A stretch of DNA of 64,000 nt, from assembly GCA_963792855.1 (NCBI GenBank), contig CAWBXZ010000018.1:450652-514651 (forward strand), given 5' to 3'. Below the pieces are notes generated by a model. The model worked only from the letters and a program-made list of their open reading frames with translations. It had not been told where the DNA came from and ran no database searches. A program made the position numbers and the translations under genes. Source of the DNA: SG8-40 sp963792855 (GTDB taxonomy: Bacteria > Pseudomonadota > Gammaproteobacteria > Burkholderiales > Eutrophovitaceae). This document shows, piece after piece, positions 7,992 through 17,372 of the stretch; within the stretch, counting starts at the first letter, position 1; the number at the start of each line of letters is the position of its first letter.

Positions 7992-9491
7992 ATGGTGATG
8001 AAGAAGACGGGAATCAGAAAGGACAGGGAACGCGCAGGGCGGCTGGTGGTGGTGTCAAACCGAGTCGCCGATCCGAAGCGTGATCGCAAGGCCGGCGGGC
8101 TGGCGGTCGCTGTTGGAGAAACGCTCGAAGCCACCGGCGGCGGCTGGTTCGGCTGGAGCGGTGAGGTCACGCCGGACGCTCACAACCTCAAACCCGTTAT
8201 CCGGCTGGTCGACGGCATCTATATCGTCACCATTGATCTGACGAGTGAAGAACTGGATGGCTATTACTTCGGATTTTCCAACCAGTGTCTCTGGCCGTTA
8301 CTGCACTACCGGGTCGACCTGGTGCATTTCGAGCAGGAGTATTACGACAAATACCAAATCGTGAACCGGCGTTTCGCCAACGCACTTGCCAAGTTCCTCG
8401 GGCCGAATGACATTGTCTGGATTCACGACCTGCACCTGATTCCGATGGCGGCGGAACTGCGCCAGCACCGCTGCAAGCAGCCGATCGGGTTTTTCCTGCA
8501 TGTGCCGTTTCCGCCGCCCGAAGTAGTCGCAACGCTGCCACGGCATCACGACCTGTTCAAGGACTTGATGGCCTATGATCTGCTCGGTTTCCAGACGCAG
8601 AGGGACGCCCGCTGCTTTCGCACCTATGCGATGCAGGAACTCGGCGCAAGGCGGTTGGACGACGGGTCGCTCAAGACGGCAGAGCGGCACGTTCAGTGTG
8701 ACGCGTTTCCGGCGGGCATCGATGTCGACACCTTTGCCGAGCTCAGCACCAACGCGGAGGCGCGCAAGCAGATCGCCTTGCTGCGCGAATCGATCGGCAA
8801 ACGCGCCCTCATCGTTGGTGTCGACCGGCTCGACTATTCCAAGGGCTTGACGCAGCGGCTCACGGCCTATGGGGAGTTCCTCAGGCGTTATCCGGAGAAC
8901 CACAACAAGGTGGTGCTGATGCAGGTGACGCCGCCGTCGCGCGAAACGCTCGAAACCTACGCCCAGATTCGCCGCGAGCTGGACCGCCTGGAGGGCGCCA
9001 TCAACGGTGAATTCGGCGAAATGAACTGGACGCCGGTGCGCTATCTCAGGCGGGCAATCAGCCGCTCACGGCTTGCGGCGCTGTACCGTGCAAGCCGTGT
9101 CGGTCTCGTCACGCCGCTGCGCGACGGCATGAATCTCGTGGCGAAGGAATACATCGTGGCCCAGGACGCGAACGATCCGGGGGTGCTTATTCTGTCCCGG
9201 TTTGCCGGTGCGGCCGAGTCGATGGGGCAAGCGCTCATCGTTAATCCGTACGATGTCGAGCAGGTAGCCTATGCGTTGCAAATGGCAATCCACATGCCGC
9301 TCGAGGAACGTCGCGAGCGGCACCGGGCCCTGCTCGCCACAATCAGAAAAGAAGACGTGCACGCCTGGAGCAAGGCGTTCCTGACCCGACTTCAGGATGC
9401 GCAGCCCGGTTTTGGCAGTGCTCTGCCGCTTGACCGAAGCGATGAGCTTTCGCGGCCTGCGAAGAAGAAAGCATCGCCAAAAGCGTCCTGA
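7992..9491 (+). CDS. otsA: Trehalose-6-phosphate synthase
   Basis: 499 residues from ATG 7992 (or 7998). It is a GT20 glycosyltransferase joining UDP-glucose and glucose 6-phosphate. Signatures in order: RLVVVSNRVADP, GGWFGWSG, WIHDLHLIPMAAELR, GFFLHVPFPPPE, VDRLDYSKGL, and TPLRDGMNLVAKEYI (nucleotide-sugar site). The start was set near the conserved VVVSNR motif, because the frame upstream reads low-complexity Arg/Ala sequence not seen in OtsA. The C-terminus has a short Lys-rich tail. Its product feeds OtsB, encoded divergently. Trehalose is a compatible solute, which fits an osmotically variable habitat. Confidence 0.95.
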   Translation: MVMKKTGIRKDRERAGRLVVVSNRVADPKRDRKAGGLAVAVGETLEATGGGWFGWSGEVTPDAHNLKPVIRLVDGIYIVTIDLTSEELDGYYFGFSNQCLWPLLHYRVDLVHFEQEYYDKYQIVNRRFANALAKFLGPNDIVWIHDLHLIPMAAELRQHRCKQPIGFFLHVPFPPPEVVATLPRHHDLFKDLMAYDLLGFQTQRDARCFRTYAMQELGARRLDDGSLKTAERHVQCDAFPAGIDVDTFAELSTNAEARKQIALLRESIGKRALIVGVDRLDYSKGLTQRLTAYGEFLRRYPENHNKVVLMQVTPPSRETLETYAQIRRELDRLEGAINGEFGEMNWTPVRYLRRAISRSRLAALYRASRVGLVTPLRDGMNLVAKEYIVAQDANDPGVLILSRFAGAAESMGQALIVNPYDVEQVAYALQMAIHMPLEERRERHRALLATIRKEDVHAWSKAFLTRLQDAQPGFGSALPLDRSDELSRPAKKKASPKAS

Positions 9492-9701
9492 CGTAAACGG
9501 CCGCCAACGGCCGTTGCCGTGGTTGTGTGATCCCTGATCGCCGGTTGGTGGCGGAGCGAGGTTGCGATCACGGCAGCAATGCCGGGCGCTGGGACAACGA
9601 CTATCCACGCAAGGATTTAAGGGTGATAATTAACAGTCGTTTCGGCACAAAGAGTACCGGGTGAGCGTTCACACCGGTCCGCTAAAGGGGAGAAGGAAAA
9701 C

Positions 9702-11555
9702 ATGGCGCGCAAGTCAGCCCACAGTAAAAAGGATCGCAAGGAATCGGATCGCAAGAAACTGTCTAAACGGGATCCATCCATGCTCAGATCGCGGCAGTGG
9801 TTCGCGAATCCGGATAATCCCGACATGACAGCGCTCTACATCGAGCGTTACATGAACTGGGGTCTCAGCCGGGAGGAACTGCAGTCCGGCAAGCCCATAA
9901 TCGGCATCGCGCAATCCGGTTCCGACCTTTCGCCCTGTAACCGGCATCATCTCGAGCTTGCCAAGCGCACCCGCGAAGGCATTCGCGAGGCCGGCGGGAT
10001 CCCGTTCGAATTCCCGGTCCACCCGATCCAGGAAACCGGCAAGCGCCCGGGAGCCGCGCTGGACCGCAATCTCTCCTACCTCGGTCTGGTGGAATTGCTG
10101 TACGGCTATTTCATTGACGGCGTGGTGCTGACGACCGGGTGCGACAAGACGACGCCGGCGCAACTGATGGCTGCTGCCACCGTCGACATTCCGGCCATTG
10201 TGCTCTCCGGCGGTCCCATGAACAACGGCTGGTTTCGCGGCAAGCGCACCGGGTCCGGCACTATTGTCTGGGAGGCGCGCAAGCTGATCGCCGCGGGCGA
10301 AATCAATCATGAGGAATACATCGACATCATCGCTTCGTCGGCGCCGTCGGTCGGGCACTGCAACACGATGGGCACCGCCTCTACGATGAATTCGCTCGCC
10401 GAAGCGATCGGCATGTCGCTGCCCGGCAGCGCTGCGATTCCGGCGCCGCACCGCGAACGCGCCGAGAACGCCTATCTCTCCGGAAAGCGCATCGTGGAAA
10501 TGGTGTGGGAGGATTTGCGGCCGTCGAAGATCATGACCCGTGCCGCGTTCGAGAACATGATCGTGGTCAATTCCGCCATTGGCGGCTCGACCAATGCACC
10601 GATACATTTCAACGCCATTGCCCGTCACATGGGCGTCAAGCTCGACAACGACGACTGGGAAAAAATCGGCTACGACATCCCGTTGATCGTCAATATGCAG
10701 CCGGCGGGCGAATACCTCGGAGAGGACTACCACCACGCCGGGGGGGTGCCTGCTGTGGTCAGTGAAATGATCAAGGCGGGCAAGATCAACAAGGATGCGA
10801 TGACGGTCAACGGCAAGACCTTGTACGAAAACTGCCGCCGCGCAAAGATCGAGGATCGGAACGTCATCCTTTCCTACAAGAAACCGATGAAAAAACAGGC
10901 CGGCTTCCTCAACCTGAAAGGCAACCTGTTCGACAGCGCGATCATGAAGACCAGCGTTATTTCAGATCATTTTCGCGCGCGCTACCTGTCCGATCCGAAA
11001 GATCTGAATGCCTTCGAAGGCCGCGCCATCGTGTTCGAGGGTCCGGAGGATTATCACAAGCGCATCGACGATCCGAAACTGAAGATCGACGACAGTTGCA
11101 TTCTGTTCGTGCGCGGCGTCGGCCCGATTGGCTATCCGGGGGCGGCGGAAGTCGTCAACATGCAACCGCCGGTGAAACTGATCAAGGCCGGTGTCGGCGA
11201 ACTGCCCTGCGTCGGCGACGGCCGTCAGTCAGGCACGTCCGGTTCACCGTCCATTCTCAATGCCTCGCCCGAAGCCGCCAATGGCGGCGGCCTGGCGATT
11301 CTGCAGACCAACGACATCGTGCGCTTCGATCTGAACAAGCGCAGTGCGGATATCAAGATCAGCAAGGCGGAGTACGAGCGCCGCGTAAAGGCGCTGGAGA
11401 AAAAGGGCGGTTTCAAGATTCCGGAGAGCCAGACGCCCTGGCAGGAAATCCAGCGCAGCATGGTGGACGAATTGTCCAATGGCATGGTCCTCAAACCGGC
11501 GGTCAAGTACCAGCGTATCGACAAGACCAAGGGCGTGCCGCGGGATAATCACTAA
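9702..11555 (+). CDS. IlvD/Edd-family sugar-acid dehydratase (arabinonate/xylonate dehydratase type)
   Basis: 617 residues with a good site (GGGGAGAAGG) before the ATG. The three iron-sulfur cysteines are Cys79 (SDLSPCNRH), Cys147 (TTGCDKTTPAQ) and Cys220 (SVGHCNTMGT). Their 68/73-residue spacing is the one I recall for the [2Fe-2S] L-arabinonate dehydratase (59/127/200). GDGRQSGTSGSPSILNASPEAA is the family's C-terminal signature. It dehydrates an aldonic acid to a 2-keto-3-deoxy acid. The extra 20 N-terminal residues are Lys/Ser-rich. It stands alone, so the true substrate (pentonate or hexonate) is open; a biosynthetic IlvD role is less likely from the sequence. Confidence 0.88.
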   Translation: MARKSAHSKKDRKESDRKKLSKRDPSMLRSRQWFANPDNPDMTALYIERYMNWGLSREELQSGKPIIGIAQSGSDLSPCNRHHLELAKRTREGIREAGGIPFEFPVHPIQETGKRPGAALDRNLSYLGLVELLYGYFIDGVVLTTGCDKTTPAQLMAAATVDIPAIVLSGGPMNNGWFRGKRTGSGTIVWEARKLIAAGEINHEEYIDIIASSAPSVGHCNTMGTASTMNSLAEAIGMSLPGSAAIPAPHRERAENAYLSGKRIVEMVWEDLRPSKIMTRAAFENMIVVNSAIGGSTNAPIHFNAIARHMGVKLDNDDWEKIGYDIPLIVNMQPAGEYLGEDYHHAGGVPAVVSEMIKAGKINKDAMTVNGKTLYENCRRAKIEDRNVILSYKKPMKKQAGFLNLKGNLFDSAIMKTSVISDHFRARYLSDPKDLNAFEGRAIVFEGPEDYHKRIDDPKLKIDDSCILFVRGVGPIGYPGAAEVVNMQPPVKLIKAGVGELPCVGDGRQSGTSGSPSILNASPEAANGGGLAILQTNDIVRFDLNKRSADIKISKAEYERRVKALEKKGGFKIPESQTPWQEIQRSMVDELSNGMVLKPAVKYQRIDKTKGVPRDNH

Positions 11556-11562
11556 CCGGTCG

Positions 11563-11594
11563 CATGCCGCCGCCGGCCACCTGGCGGCGGCATG
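11563..11594 (+). terminator. Strong hairpin after the dehydratase gene
   Basis: Perfect 12 bp stem (CATGCCGCCGCC/GGCGGCGGCATG) with an 8-base loop, starting seven bases after the stop codon. The following T-tract is weak, so termination may be partial. Confidence 0.65.
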
Positions 11595-11915
11595 TGATTG
11601 TCGCTTTCACGGACTTTTCCGGCGGGCAGATTGGCAGGGCAACGCGTCAGGATAGTCGGCAGGTTGCCCGCTCCGAGACCCGATACCGCGCGTCTACAGG
11701 AAGAGCGAGTACGAGGTCATGCCGTGTTCGATGCTGAGCAGCCCGGAAAGCTGCCGAGGCATTGATCTCCACGCTTGCGGCACACCGTCATGAAGTTGTG
11801 CGCGCCACTTTCTGTTCCTGGCGCGGCGAGCTCCCGTACTTTGCATGCAGGGGCGATGGTTAAAACGTCCGGATGTCTCCGTTTGTCGCCGAGGTGTCGT
11901 ATGACCGGGTGCGTG
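11595..11915. other. Intergenic region, no gene seen
   Basis: Lies between convergent genes. A few short ORFs exist but lack ribosome sites and protein-like composition. I see no repeat, RNA or regulatory element. Confidence 0.5.
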
Positions 11916-12425
11916 TCACCGGGGCCCGTCAGGCAAAGGCTCCAGAAACATGCGCAGCAACGCGCCTTCTCCGAGCCGCCTGCGAACCACCGTGAGCACG
12001 TTGTAGCTGAGTAATGCGGCTGACAGACACATCGTGTTGAGCCAGATATGGAACACGTCGGCCTGTGCGAACTGCGCGGTGAGCGAAGCGCCTAGGCCGC
12101 CATGTTCGTGCCGTCCTTCGAAGGCTTTTTCGAGTACCACCACGACGAACACGCCGAAAGCGTACAAGGCGGTGCGCGCTACCACATCCACCCATGCCGG
12201 CCGCCGCGTCACCCACTTTCCCAAAGGCACGTGTTCCAGGATCAGCACGACCTTGGACAGTATCAGTGCGCCAACGAGTGCCATAGAGAATCCGTAGAAC
12301 GCGATTCGATACTCGGCCAGAACAAGGGTCTTCACGAGCATCAGCGCGCCGATCCACAAGCCGAAGTACAGCATCAGCACAACCATGGCGGTTACTTCAT
12401 GCCTGAGTTTTTCCATTGCTGTCAT
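11916..12425 (-). CDS. Four-helix inner-membrane protein, unknown function
   Basis: 169 residues starting MTAMEKLRHEVTAM, with Met4 an alternative start. Four hydrophobic spans (about 12-33, 40-62, 80-98 and 124-144) are separated by short polar loops. The loop GRHEHGGL after span three is His-rich. There is no signal peptide or enzyme motif. It resembles short uncharacterised integral membrane proteins of proteobacteria. It is downstream of the dihaem oxidoreductase on the same strand, but the short inverted repeat lies between them, so co-transcription is doubtful. Confidence 0.72.
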   Translation of the reverse strand: MTAMEKLRHEVTAMVVLMLYFGLWIGALMLVKTLVLAEYRIAFYGFSMALVGALILSKVVLILEHVPLGKWVTRRPAWVDVVARTALYAFGVFVVVVLEKAFEGRHEHGGLGASLTAQFAQADVFHIWLNTMCLSAALLSYNVLTVVRRRLGEGALLRMFLEPLPDGPR

Positions 12426-12502
12426 GATTTATGGCCTGTGCGGGAGATCCATGAGTGACCCGTGATATTACAGCACCGCCTGGTGCGGCAAGCAGATACG
12501 CC

Positions 12503-12561
12503 AGGGCCTGTTAACACAGTTTTGGTCGACGCGCCGATCACAGTTGTGTTAACAGGCCCTA
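12503..12561. repeat. Short copy of the GGGCCTGTTARCAC inverted repeat
   Basis: Both ends of the 4126-4302 element are present with only a few bases between them, and the whole interior is missing. The left end is AGGGCCTGTTAACACAG and the right end its inverted partner. The arms keep the same central mismatches as the long copy. The outer TAG at 12559-12561 (minus strand) is the stop codon of the dihaem oxidoreductase. As RNA it would form a roughly 25 bp hairpin and could terminate transcription. Confidence 0.82.
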
Positions 12562-13980
12562 GATCGCCTCGACGAAACTGACGAGTGCTTCGCGCTCGCG
12601 TTTGGTCATGCGGCTGAACAACCTGCGTGACATTTCGGCTTCGCCGCCGTGCCACAGTATCGCTTCGGTGACATTGCGGGCGCGCCCGTCGTGCAACAGT
12701 GTCGAGCCGCCGGTTACCGTCTGCGACAGCCCCAGCCCCCACAGCGGCGGCGTGCGCCAATCGCGCGGGCCGGCCTCGAAATCCGGGCGGCCATCGGCCA
12801 GTCCGTCACCCATGTCGTGCAGCAGCAAGTCCGTGTAAGCGCGAAACGTCTGGTTCGCCAGTTGCGGCAGTTGCGGAAAGCTTGCCGCCGTAACAAGCTC
12901 GGGCACGTGACAGACCGAACAGTGTGCGCGTTCGAACAACTGCTCGCCGAACCGGACCTGCGCCCCGGACATGTTGCGACGCGCGGGAACGGCGAGCGCC
13001 TGCATCCACAGCGTCAGCGACTCGATTTCGACATCGACGAGTTCAGGAAAATTGCCGGGCAGCATCTTCTGGCAAACGACCTGTACCGGCGGACAATTCT
13101 GTTCCGGGTAGAGACTGGTATTCACGCCCATGTCACCGATTGCGGCGGCGGCAATCTGCTGGCGCAGGCTCGGCACGTTGGCTTTCCATCCGTAGCGCCC
13201 GAGCGCACTGCGTTGATTGATTGCATCCCAGACCCGGTTGGGGCGGCCATTGAATCCGAGGGCTCGCTGCGTCTGTGCGAGCGCCAAGATGGTTTCTTCC
13301 GGCACGGCATCGAGAAAGCCGATTCCGACCAGCGGTTGTGCCACGCGCAGGGAGGTCATGACCCTGTCCAGTGCGCCGAACGCGGGGTTCTCGATGCGTA
13401 GTTGCGGTTTGCGCAGTTGCACCGCCGAGCCGTCCGCCAGAACGACATCCAGATGCTGCCACTCGATATACACGTCTGCTTCGCGTGGTACCGGCGTACC
13501 TCCGTGCGCGAGGTCGACTGTGCTGCCGTCGAGCGACCGGTTCTGGATCTGGTCGCCGTAGTCGGGGTGCGGCATCGGGCCGCCGTACGCGTCGCGGCCC
13601 GCGATCGACAGCCGTACCAGCATCGAAAGGGCTTGTTCATCGGTGCTTTCGGGAGGGTGGCCGCGACCGGTGTTGATGTGACAGGCGACGCAGCGGTCGG
13701 CGATGAAAGTGGGCCCGAGTCCCCAGTCGCCATCGAGGGAGACGATCGATGCCCATTGTCTCTGGAATACGCTGCGCCCGGCCATGAACTGCCGCCACTG
13801 CGCAAGGGACAGTACGGGCGCCGGTTCCGAATACGCGCGCTGGTCGGTAATCGCCACCGTGAAACTGCCGGCCGAGAGCGAAGAGTCGGCCAGTTCCGCC
13901 GCCAGAGCCGGCAACAGCAGGCCGGTGCACGCCGCGGCGAGAGTCATTAGTGGGATCCGTCGGCGAAAGAAGCCTTTCAT
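12559..13980 (-). CDS. Periplasmic dihaem c-type oxidoreductase (DUF1111-like)
   Basis: 473 residues with an N-terminal signal peptide (about 1-28, cleaved near ALAA). There are two haem-binding CXXCH sites: CVACH (97-101) in the N-terminal half and CSVCH (354-358) in the C-terminal half. Motifs such as LLHDMGDGLADG, WRTPPLWGLG and LLHDGRARNVTEAILWHGGEA are typical of the putative-peroxidase dihaem family found beside iron-uptake and imelysin genes. No imelysin neighbour is present here. The TAG stop is part of the short inverted repeat. Substrate unknown. Confidence 0.88.
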   Translation of the reverse strand: MKGFFRRRIPLMTLAAACTGLLLPALAAELADSSLSAGSFTVAITDQRAYSEPAPVLSLAQWRQFMAGRSVFQRQWASIVSLDGDWGLGPTFIADRCVACHINTGRGHPPESTDEQALSMLVRLSIAGRDAYGGPMPHPDYGDQIQNRSLDGSTVDLAHGGTPVPREADVYIEWQHLDVVLADGSAVQLRKPQLRIENPAFGALDRVMTSLRVAQPLVGIGFLDAVPEETILALAQTQRALGFNGRPNRVWDAINQRSALGRYGWKANVPSLRQQIAAAAIGDMGVNTSLYPEQNCPPVQVVCQKMLPGNFPELVDVEIESLTLWMQALAVPARRNMSGAQVRFGEQLFERAHCSVCHVPELVTAASFPQLPQLANQTFRAYTDLLLHDMGDGLADGRPDFEAGPRDWRTPPLWGLGLSQTVTGGSTLLHDGRARNVTEAILWHGGEAEMSRRLFSRMTKREREALVSFVEAI

Positions 13981-14119
13981 GCGGGATTCCGGCTTTGAAC
14001 GATGCGTTCCACATTAGCCCAGCGGGATACCGGATGGCAACTCACTCCCTGGAAAGATCGCATTGGACGCGCAGGGCACGGTGGGGTGCGCGTATTCCGG
14101 CGGCGTGAAGAAATGCGTC

Positions 14120-16339
14120 TTAAGTGCGGCGCAGATCCAGAGTCACTGGTGCCATCGGTGACGCAGGCAAGTCGCGTACTTTCGCAGTCGAGCCGACAAG
14201 GTCGTCGCGAACCTGCAATCGCTCTGCGACCCGATGACGGGCGTCGTCGTCGGTGACCGGCGGGCTGTCATAGGCTTCGCCTTTCGGCTTCCAGTTCAGG
14301 AAATCCAGCGCGTGCACGATCTTTCCGGTCGCCTTGTCGACAATCTCAATGCGCAGCGGAGAGTGCGCCTTGACCTGCGGCTGCAATCCCCATGGGTTGT
14401 CGAACAGACGGTAACGGATGCCGTTCGCCCTGCAGCCGTTTGCAACGTCGACGAAGGCAAGGCTGAAGCCGTTTGCGGTGGCGATGAAATGCTTGTCTGT
14501 TTCCGGACCTTCGGCAAGCAGCTCCAGTCGATCGGTACTGCTGTCGACAGTTCTGCCCGTGCCCTGATGTTCGCCCATCACCGGCCACGGTTCCAGCGCA
14601 TGGCGCAGTGTCCACTTGATTTCACCGGTCTTGAATGTCGTGATCAACGGAAAGCGGAAATCAAGCGGCGCATCAAACGCATTGTCGGCAAAAGCGAAAC
14701 CGTGCTCGTTGAGGTAAGACACCACGGCGCGCAAATCCTTGCGCAAAAAACAGGGCAGGGCGAACCTGTCGTGCAGGGCCTCTCGCCAGTCGACCAACGG
14801 CAGCGTAAACGGCTTCTCTGCGAAACAGGCAGCCAGTGCGCGCAGCAACACGTTGGCGGCGAGCAGCATGTCCGGTTCCGGTGTCATTTCAAAGGCGCGG
14901 AACTCGATCAGTCCGCTGCGCCCGTTCGCCGTGTTCCAGTTGTGAAACTTGTCGACGCTCAACTCCGCGCGATGCGTATTGCCGTTCCAGTCCATCAGCA
15001 GGTTACGCAGCATCGCGTCGAGCATCTCCGGTTCGCCAGGCGTGGGCATTGCCTCGATCGCCCGCAACGTAATTTCCAGTTCATAGGGCAGTTCCACGGC
15101 GCTTTCGTCCACGCGCGGCGCCTGGCTGGAAGGCCCGGCAAACAGCCCGGTGAAGGCGTACGACAATGAAGGGTGGTGCTGCAGGAAGCGAAGGAAGCTG
15201 CTGAGCAGGGTTGGCCGCTGAATAAACGGATTACGCGCCAGGTCCGGCCCGCCGAGGACAATGTGCGCACCGCCGCCGGTGGCAACCTTGCGGCCGCTGA
15301 ACTGATATTTGTGACCGTGAAGGCCAACGGCACTGGCGCTGTCGAACAGGCCCCGGACGACGCGCTCGAAGTCTGGCCAGTTGTCGGCCGGCGGCAGGTT
15401 CACTTCGAGCACGCCGGGGTCGGATGTCAGGCCAATGGTTTCCAGGTCCTCGTCGCCCGGCGGGGGATAACCTTCGAGCCGGACCGGCGGCAGGTCCAGC
15501 TTGACCGCCAGCCGTTCAATGGTGCGCACCAGTTCGCCAAACACAGCGAACGAAGGCAGCGGCGGCAGGAACACCAGCAGTTCGCCGTCGCGGTCCTCGA
15601 CGGTCAGACCACGGCGCACCGCGTCTTCGGGCAGGCGGTCGAGCGGCAGGCGCAAGCCGATCGGGCTGTCCCCAGGGTACAGGACAAAGTCATCGTCTTC
15701 GGGCAGTTGCCACTTGCTGCTGCGCCACGCATTGCCATCGTGGTCCAGCGGAAGCACCCAACCCGCCGGCTCAAAGCAGGACTGCCAGGCGCGGCTGACG
15801 TCTTCGGGCAGCGGACGTGAAACGAAGGCGCGCGTGGCGCGGCTGAATCGCGGCAGCAGATCGATTGCTTCGTCCGAGCCTTCGGAGCGAAGTCTGGCCG
15901 CGAGGTCTTCGTAGGCCGGAAGTGCCGTGTCGGGCAGGTCAAATGTCTTGGCAAGTTCGCCAATGAACTTCTTCGGCATGTCCCCTGCGCTTGCGGTCAC
16001 CTTTTCCTGGTCGAGGCGCAGCCGGCCCAGATCGTTCCACAAGGGTTTGCCGGAGCGCGAACGGAAGACACTGACTTGCCAGCGCGGCAACGGTTCGCCC
16101 GGATACTGTTTCCCGAAAGACTGCAATACGACGCCACCCCTGAACTGCGCGGATGCGAGTTCGCGGGCAAGGCGCCGTGCGTACAGCAGTTTCTCCGGCC
16201 CCAGCGCCGCGTTGTTCCATTCCGGCGCCGCAGTGTCGATCGGAACGAACGTAGGCTCACCGCCTTGCGTGAGGACCAGTTGTTGTGCGGCGAGTTTGGC
16301 GTCGGCAAGACGCCCCTGCGATGAAATGGGTTTGGTCAT
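14120..16339 (-). CDS. DUF2126 family protein
   Basis: 739 residues from the ATG at 16339 (MTKPISSQGRLADAKLAAQQ). The frame stays open upstream, but into the neighbouring transglutaminase gene. Features match the C-terminal part of the usual DUF2126 fusion: TQGGEPTFVPID, GGGAHIVLGG, and a C-terminal beta region with RFPL and NPWGLQPQ. In many bacteria this domain is fused behind a transglutaminase domain; here the two are separate adjacent genes 10 bp apart. The family resembles the glutamine-synthetase/guanido-kinase fold and is suspected to form or modify peptides. The usual alpha-E and ATP-grasp partners are absent from the window. Confidence 0.85.
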   Translation of the reverse strand: MTKPISSQGRLADAKLAAQQLVLTQGGEPTFVPIDTAAPEWNNAALGPEKLLYARRLARELASAQFRGGVVLQSFGKQYPGEPLPRWQVSVFRSRSGKPLWNDLGRLRLDQEKVTASAGDMPKKFIGELAKTFDLPDTALPAYEDLAARLRSEGSDEAIDLLPRFSRATRAFVSRPLPEDVSRAWQSCFEPAGWVLPLDHDGNAWRSSKWQLPEDDDFVLYPGDSPIGLRLPLDRLPEDAVRRGLTVEDRDGELLVFLPPLPSFAVFGELVRTIERLAVKLDLPPVRLEGYPPPGDEDLETIGLTSDPGVLEVNLPPADNWPDFERVVRGLFDSASAVGLHGHKYQFSGRKVATGGGAHIVLGGPDLARNPFIQRPTLLSSFLRFLQHHPSLSYAFTGLFAGPSSQAPRVDESAVELPYELEITLRAIEAMPTPGEPEMLDAMLRNLLMDWNGNTHRAELSVDKFHNWNTANGRSGLIEFRAFEMTPEPDMLLAANVLLRALAACFAEKPFTLPLVDWREALHDRFALPCFLRKDLRAVVSYLNEHGFAFADNAFDAPLDFRFPLITTFKTGEIKWTLRHALEPWPVMGEHQGTGRTVDSSTDRLELLAEGPETDKHFIATANGFSLAFVDVANGCRANGIRYRLFDNPWGLQPQVKAHSPLRIEIVDKATGKIVHALDFLNWKPKGEAYDSPPVTDDDARHRVAERLQVRDDLVGSTAKVRDLPASPMAPVTLDLRRT

Positions 16340-16349
16340 TGTCTGTTGG

Positions 16350-17237
16350 TCATTTGCCGGTTTCGTCTTTCGCACGCAGAACGCGCGCGTCAACGGTGAC
16401 CTCAAGGCCTTTGAAAATCGACGCGTCGCCGAGGTAGCTGCCGCGGATGGGCGTGGCCTGCACTGGGTTGCGCGTTGCCGCAACGCGAACGTGAAGCCCC
16501 GCTGCGAGAATCCCGCTGGTGGGATCGAATCCCTTCCAGCCGGCACCCGGCAGGTAGATTTCCGTCCAGGCGTGGGTTGCGTTGGCGGCAATGTCCGGTT
16601 GCGTGTGATCCGCGCTGCACAGGTATCCGCTGACGTAGCGCGCTGCAAGCCCCATGTGGCGAGCCGCTTCCATCAGCAGCAGGGCGAAATCGCGGCACGA
16701 TCCGGTATGCAATTGCAGAGTTTGCGCCGGGTTCTGGATACCCGCCTCTTCGCGTGCCCCGTAGCCGAAGTTCGCTGCCACCGATTCGTTCACCGCCAGC
16801 AGGAAGGGAAGCGTTTCGCCGCGACCATTGCTGTCCAGGAATGGCCGCAACCAGTCGTGGATGGCCTTCGCGTCCTGCGGATACTGGGGTTGACGATAAG
16901 GTGCGAGGTCGACGATATCGTCGCCCTGGTAATCGAACGGAAGCGCGTTTGTATAGCTCTCGAGAACGAAATCAAACGGATTGGTGTTGAACTGTTCCAC
17001 CGTGTAGCGGCTGTGGATTGTCAGACGGTCCGCCTTTTCGGTGAAAAATACCTGGGCAACGGAATTGAAGAACACGTCATGTTCCCAACTGATCCTGTGT
17101 GCCGGGTGAATGTCGAGTTGCTCCGAGCGGATTTGCAGTCCATGGCTTTCGGCCGGACGCAACATCAGCCTGTGCGCCGTCAGTTCGACCGGCCGGGCAT
17201 AACGATAGACGTTGGTGTGTTCGATGAGCAGCAGCAT
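16350..17237 (-). CDS. Transglutaminase-like cysteine protease
   Basis: 295 residues. The N-terminal Bact_transglu_N fold opens MLLLIEHTNVYRYARPVEL. The papain-like triad is visible as Cys181 (TGSCRDFALLLMEAAR), His222 (THAWTEIYLPGAGW) and Asp238 (GFDPTSG). There is no signal peptide, so it is cytoplasmic. It forms an operon with the DUF2126 gene, whose ATG lies 10 bases past its stop, a pairing conserved across bacteria. Family members are thought to make or hydrolyse isopeptide bonds; the substrate is unknown. Confidence 0.9.
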   Translation of the reverse strand: MLLLIEHTNVYRYARPVELTAHRLMLRPAESHGLQIRSEQLDIHPAHRISWEHDVFFNSVAQVFFTEKADRLTIHSRYTVEQFNTNPFDFVLESYTNALPFDYQGDDIVDLAPYRQPQYPQDAKAIHDWLRPFLDSNGRGETLPFLLAVNESVAANFGYGAREEAGIQNPAQTLQLHTGSCRDFALLLMEAARHMGLAARYVSGYLCSADHTQPDIAANATHAWTEIYLPGAGWKGFDPTSGILAAGLHVRVAATRNPVQATPIRGSYLGDASIFKGLEVTVDARVLRAKDETGK

Positions 17238-17372
17238 GTGGTCGAAGATAGCCGATCGCGCACCGCCGCGATAGCAGTTTCTTTGCGGTCACTCGCAAGG
17301 CTCTCCGGCAATGAAATGCGGCGTCTCGCGCCGGGTATTTCTGCCCGGCTTCGCCTCGTTGCCGGACAGAAA

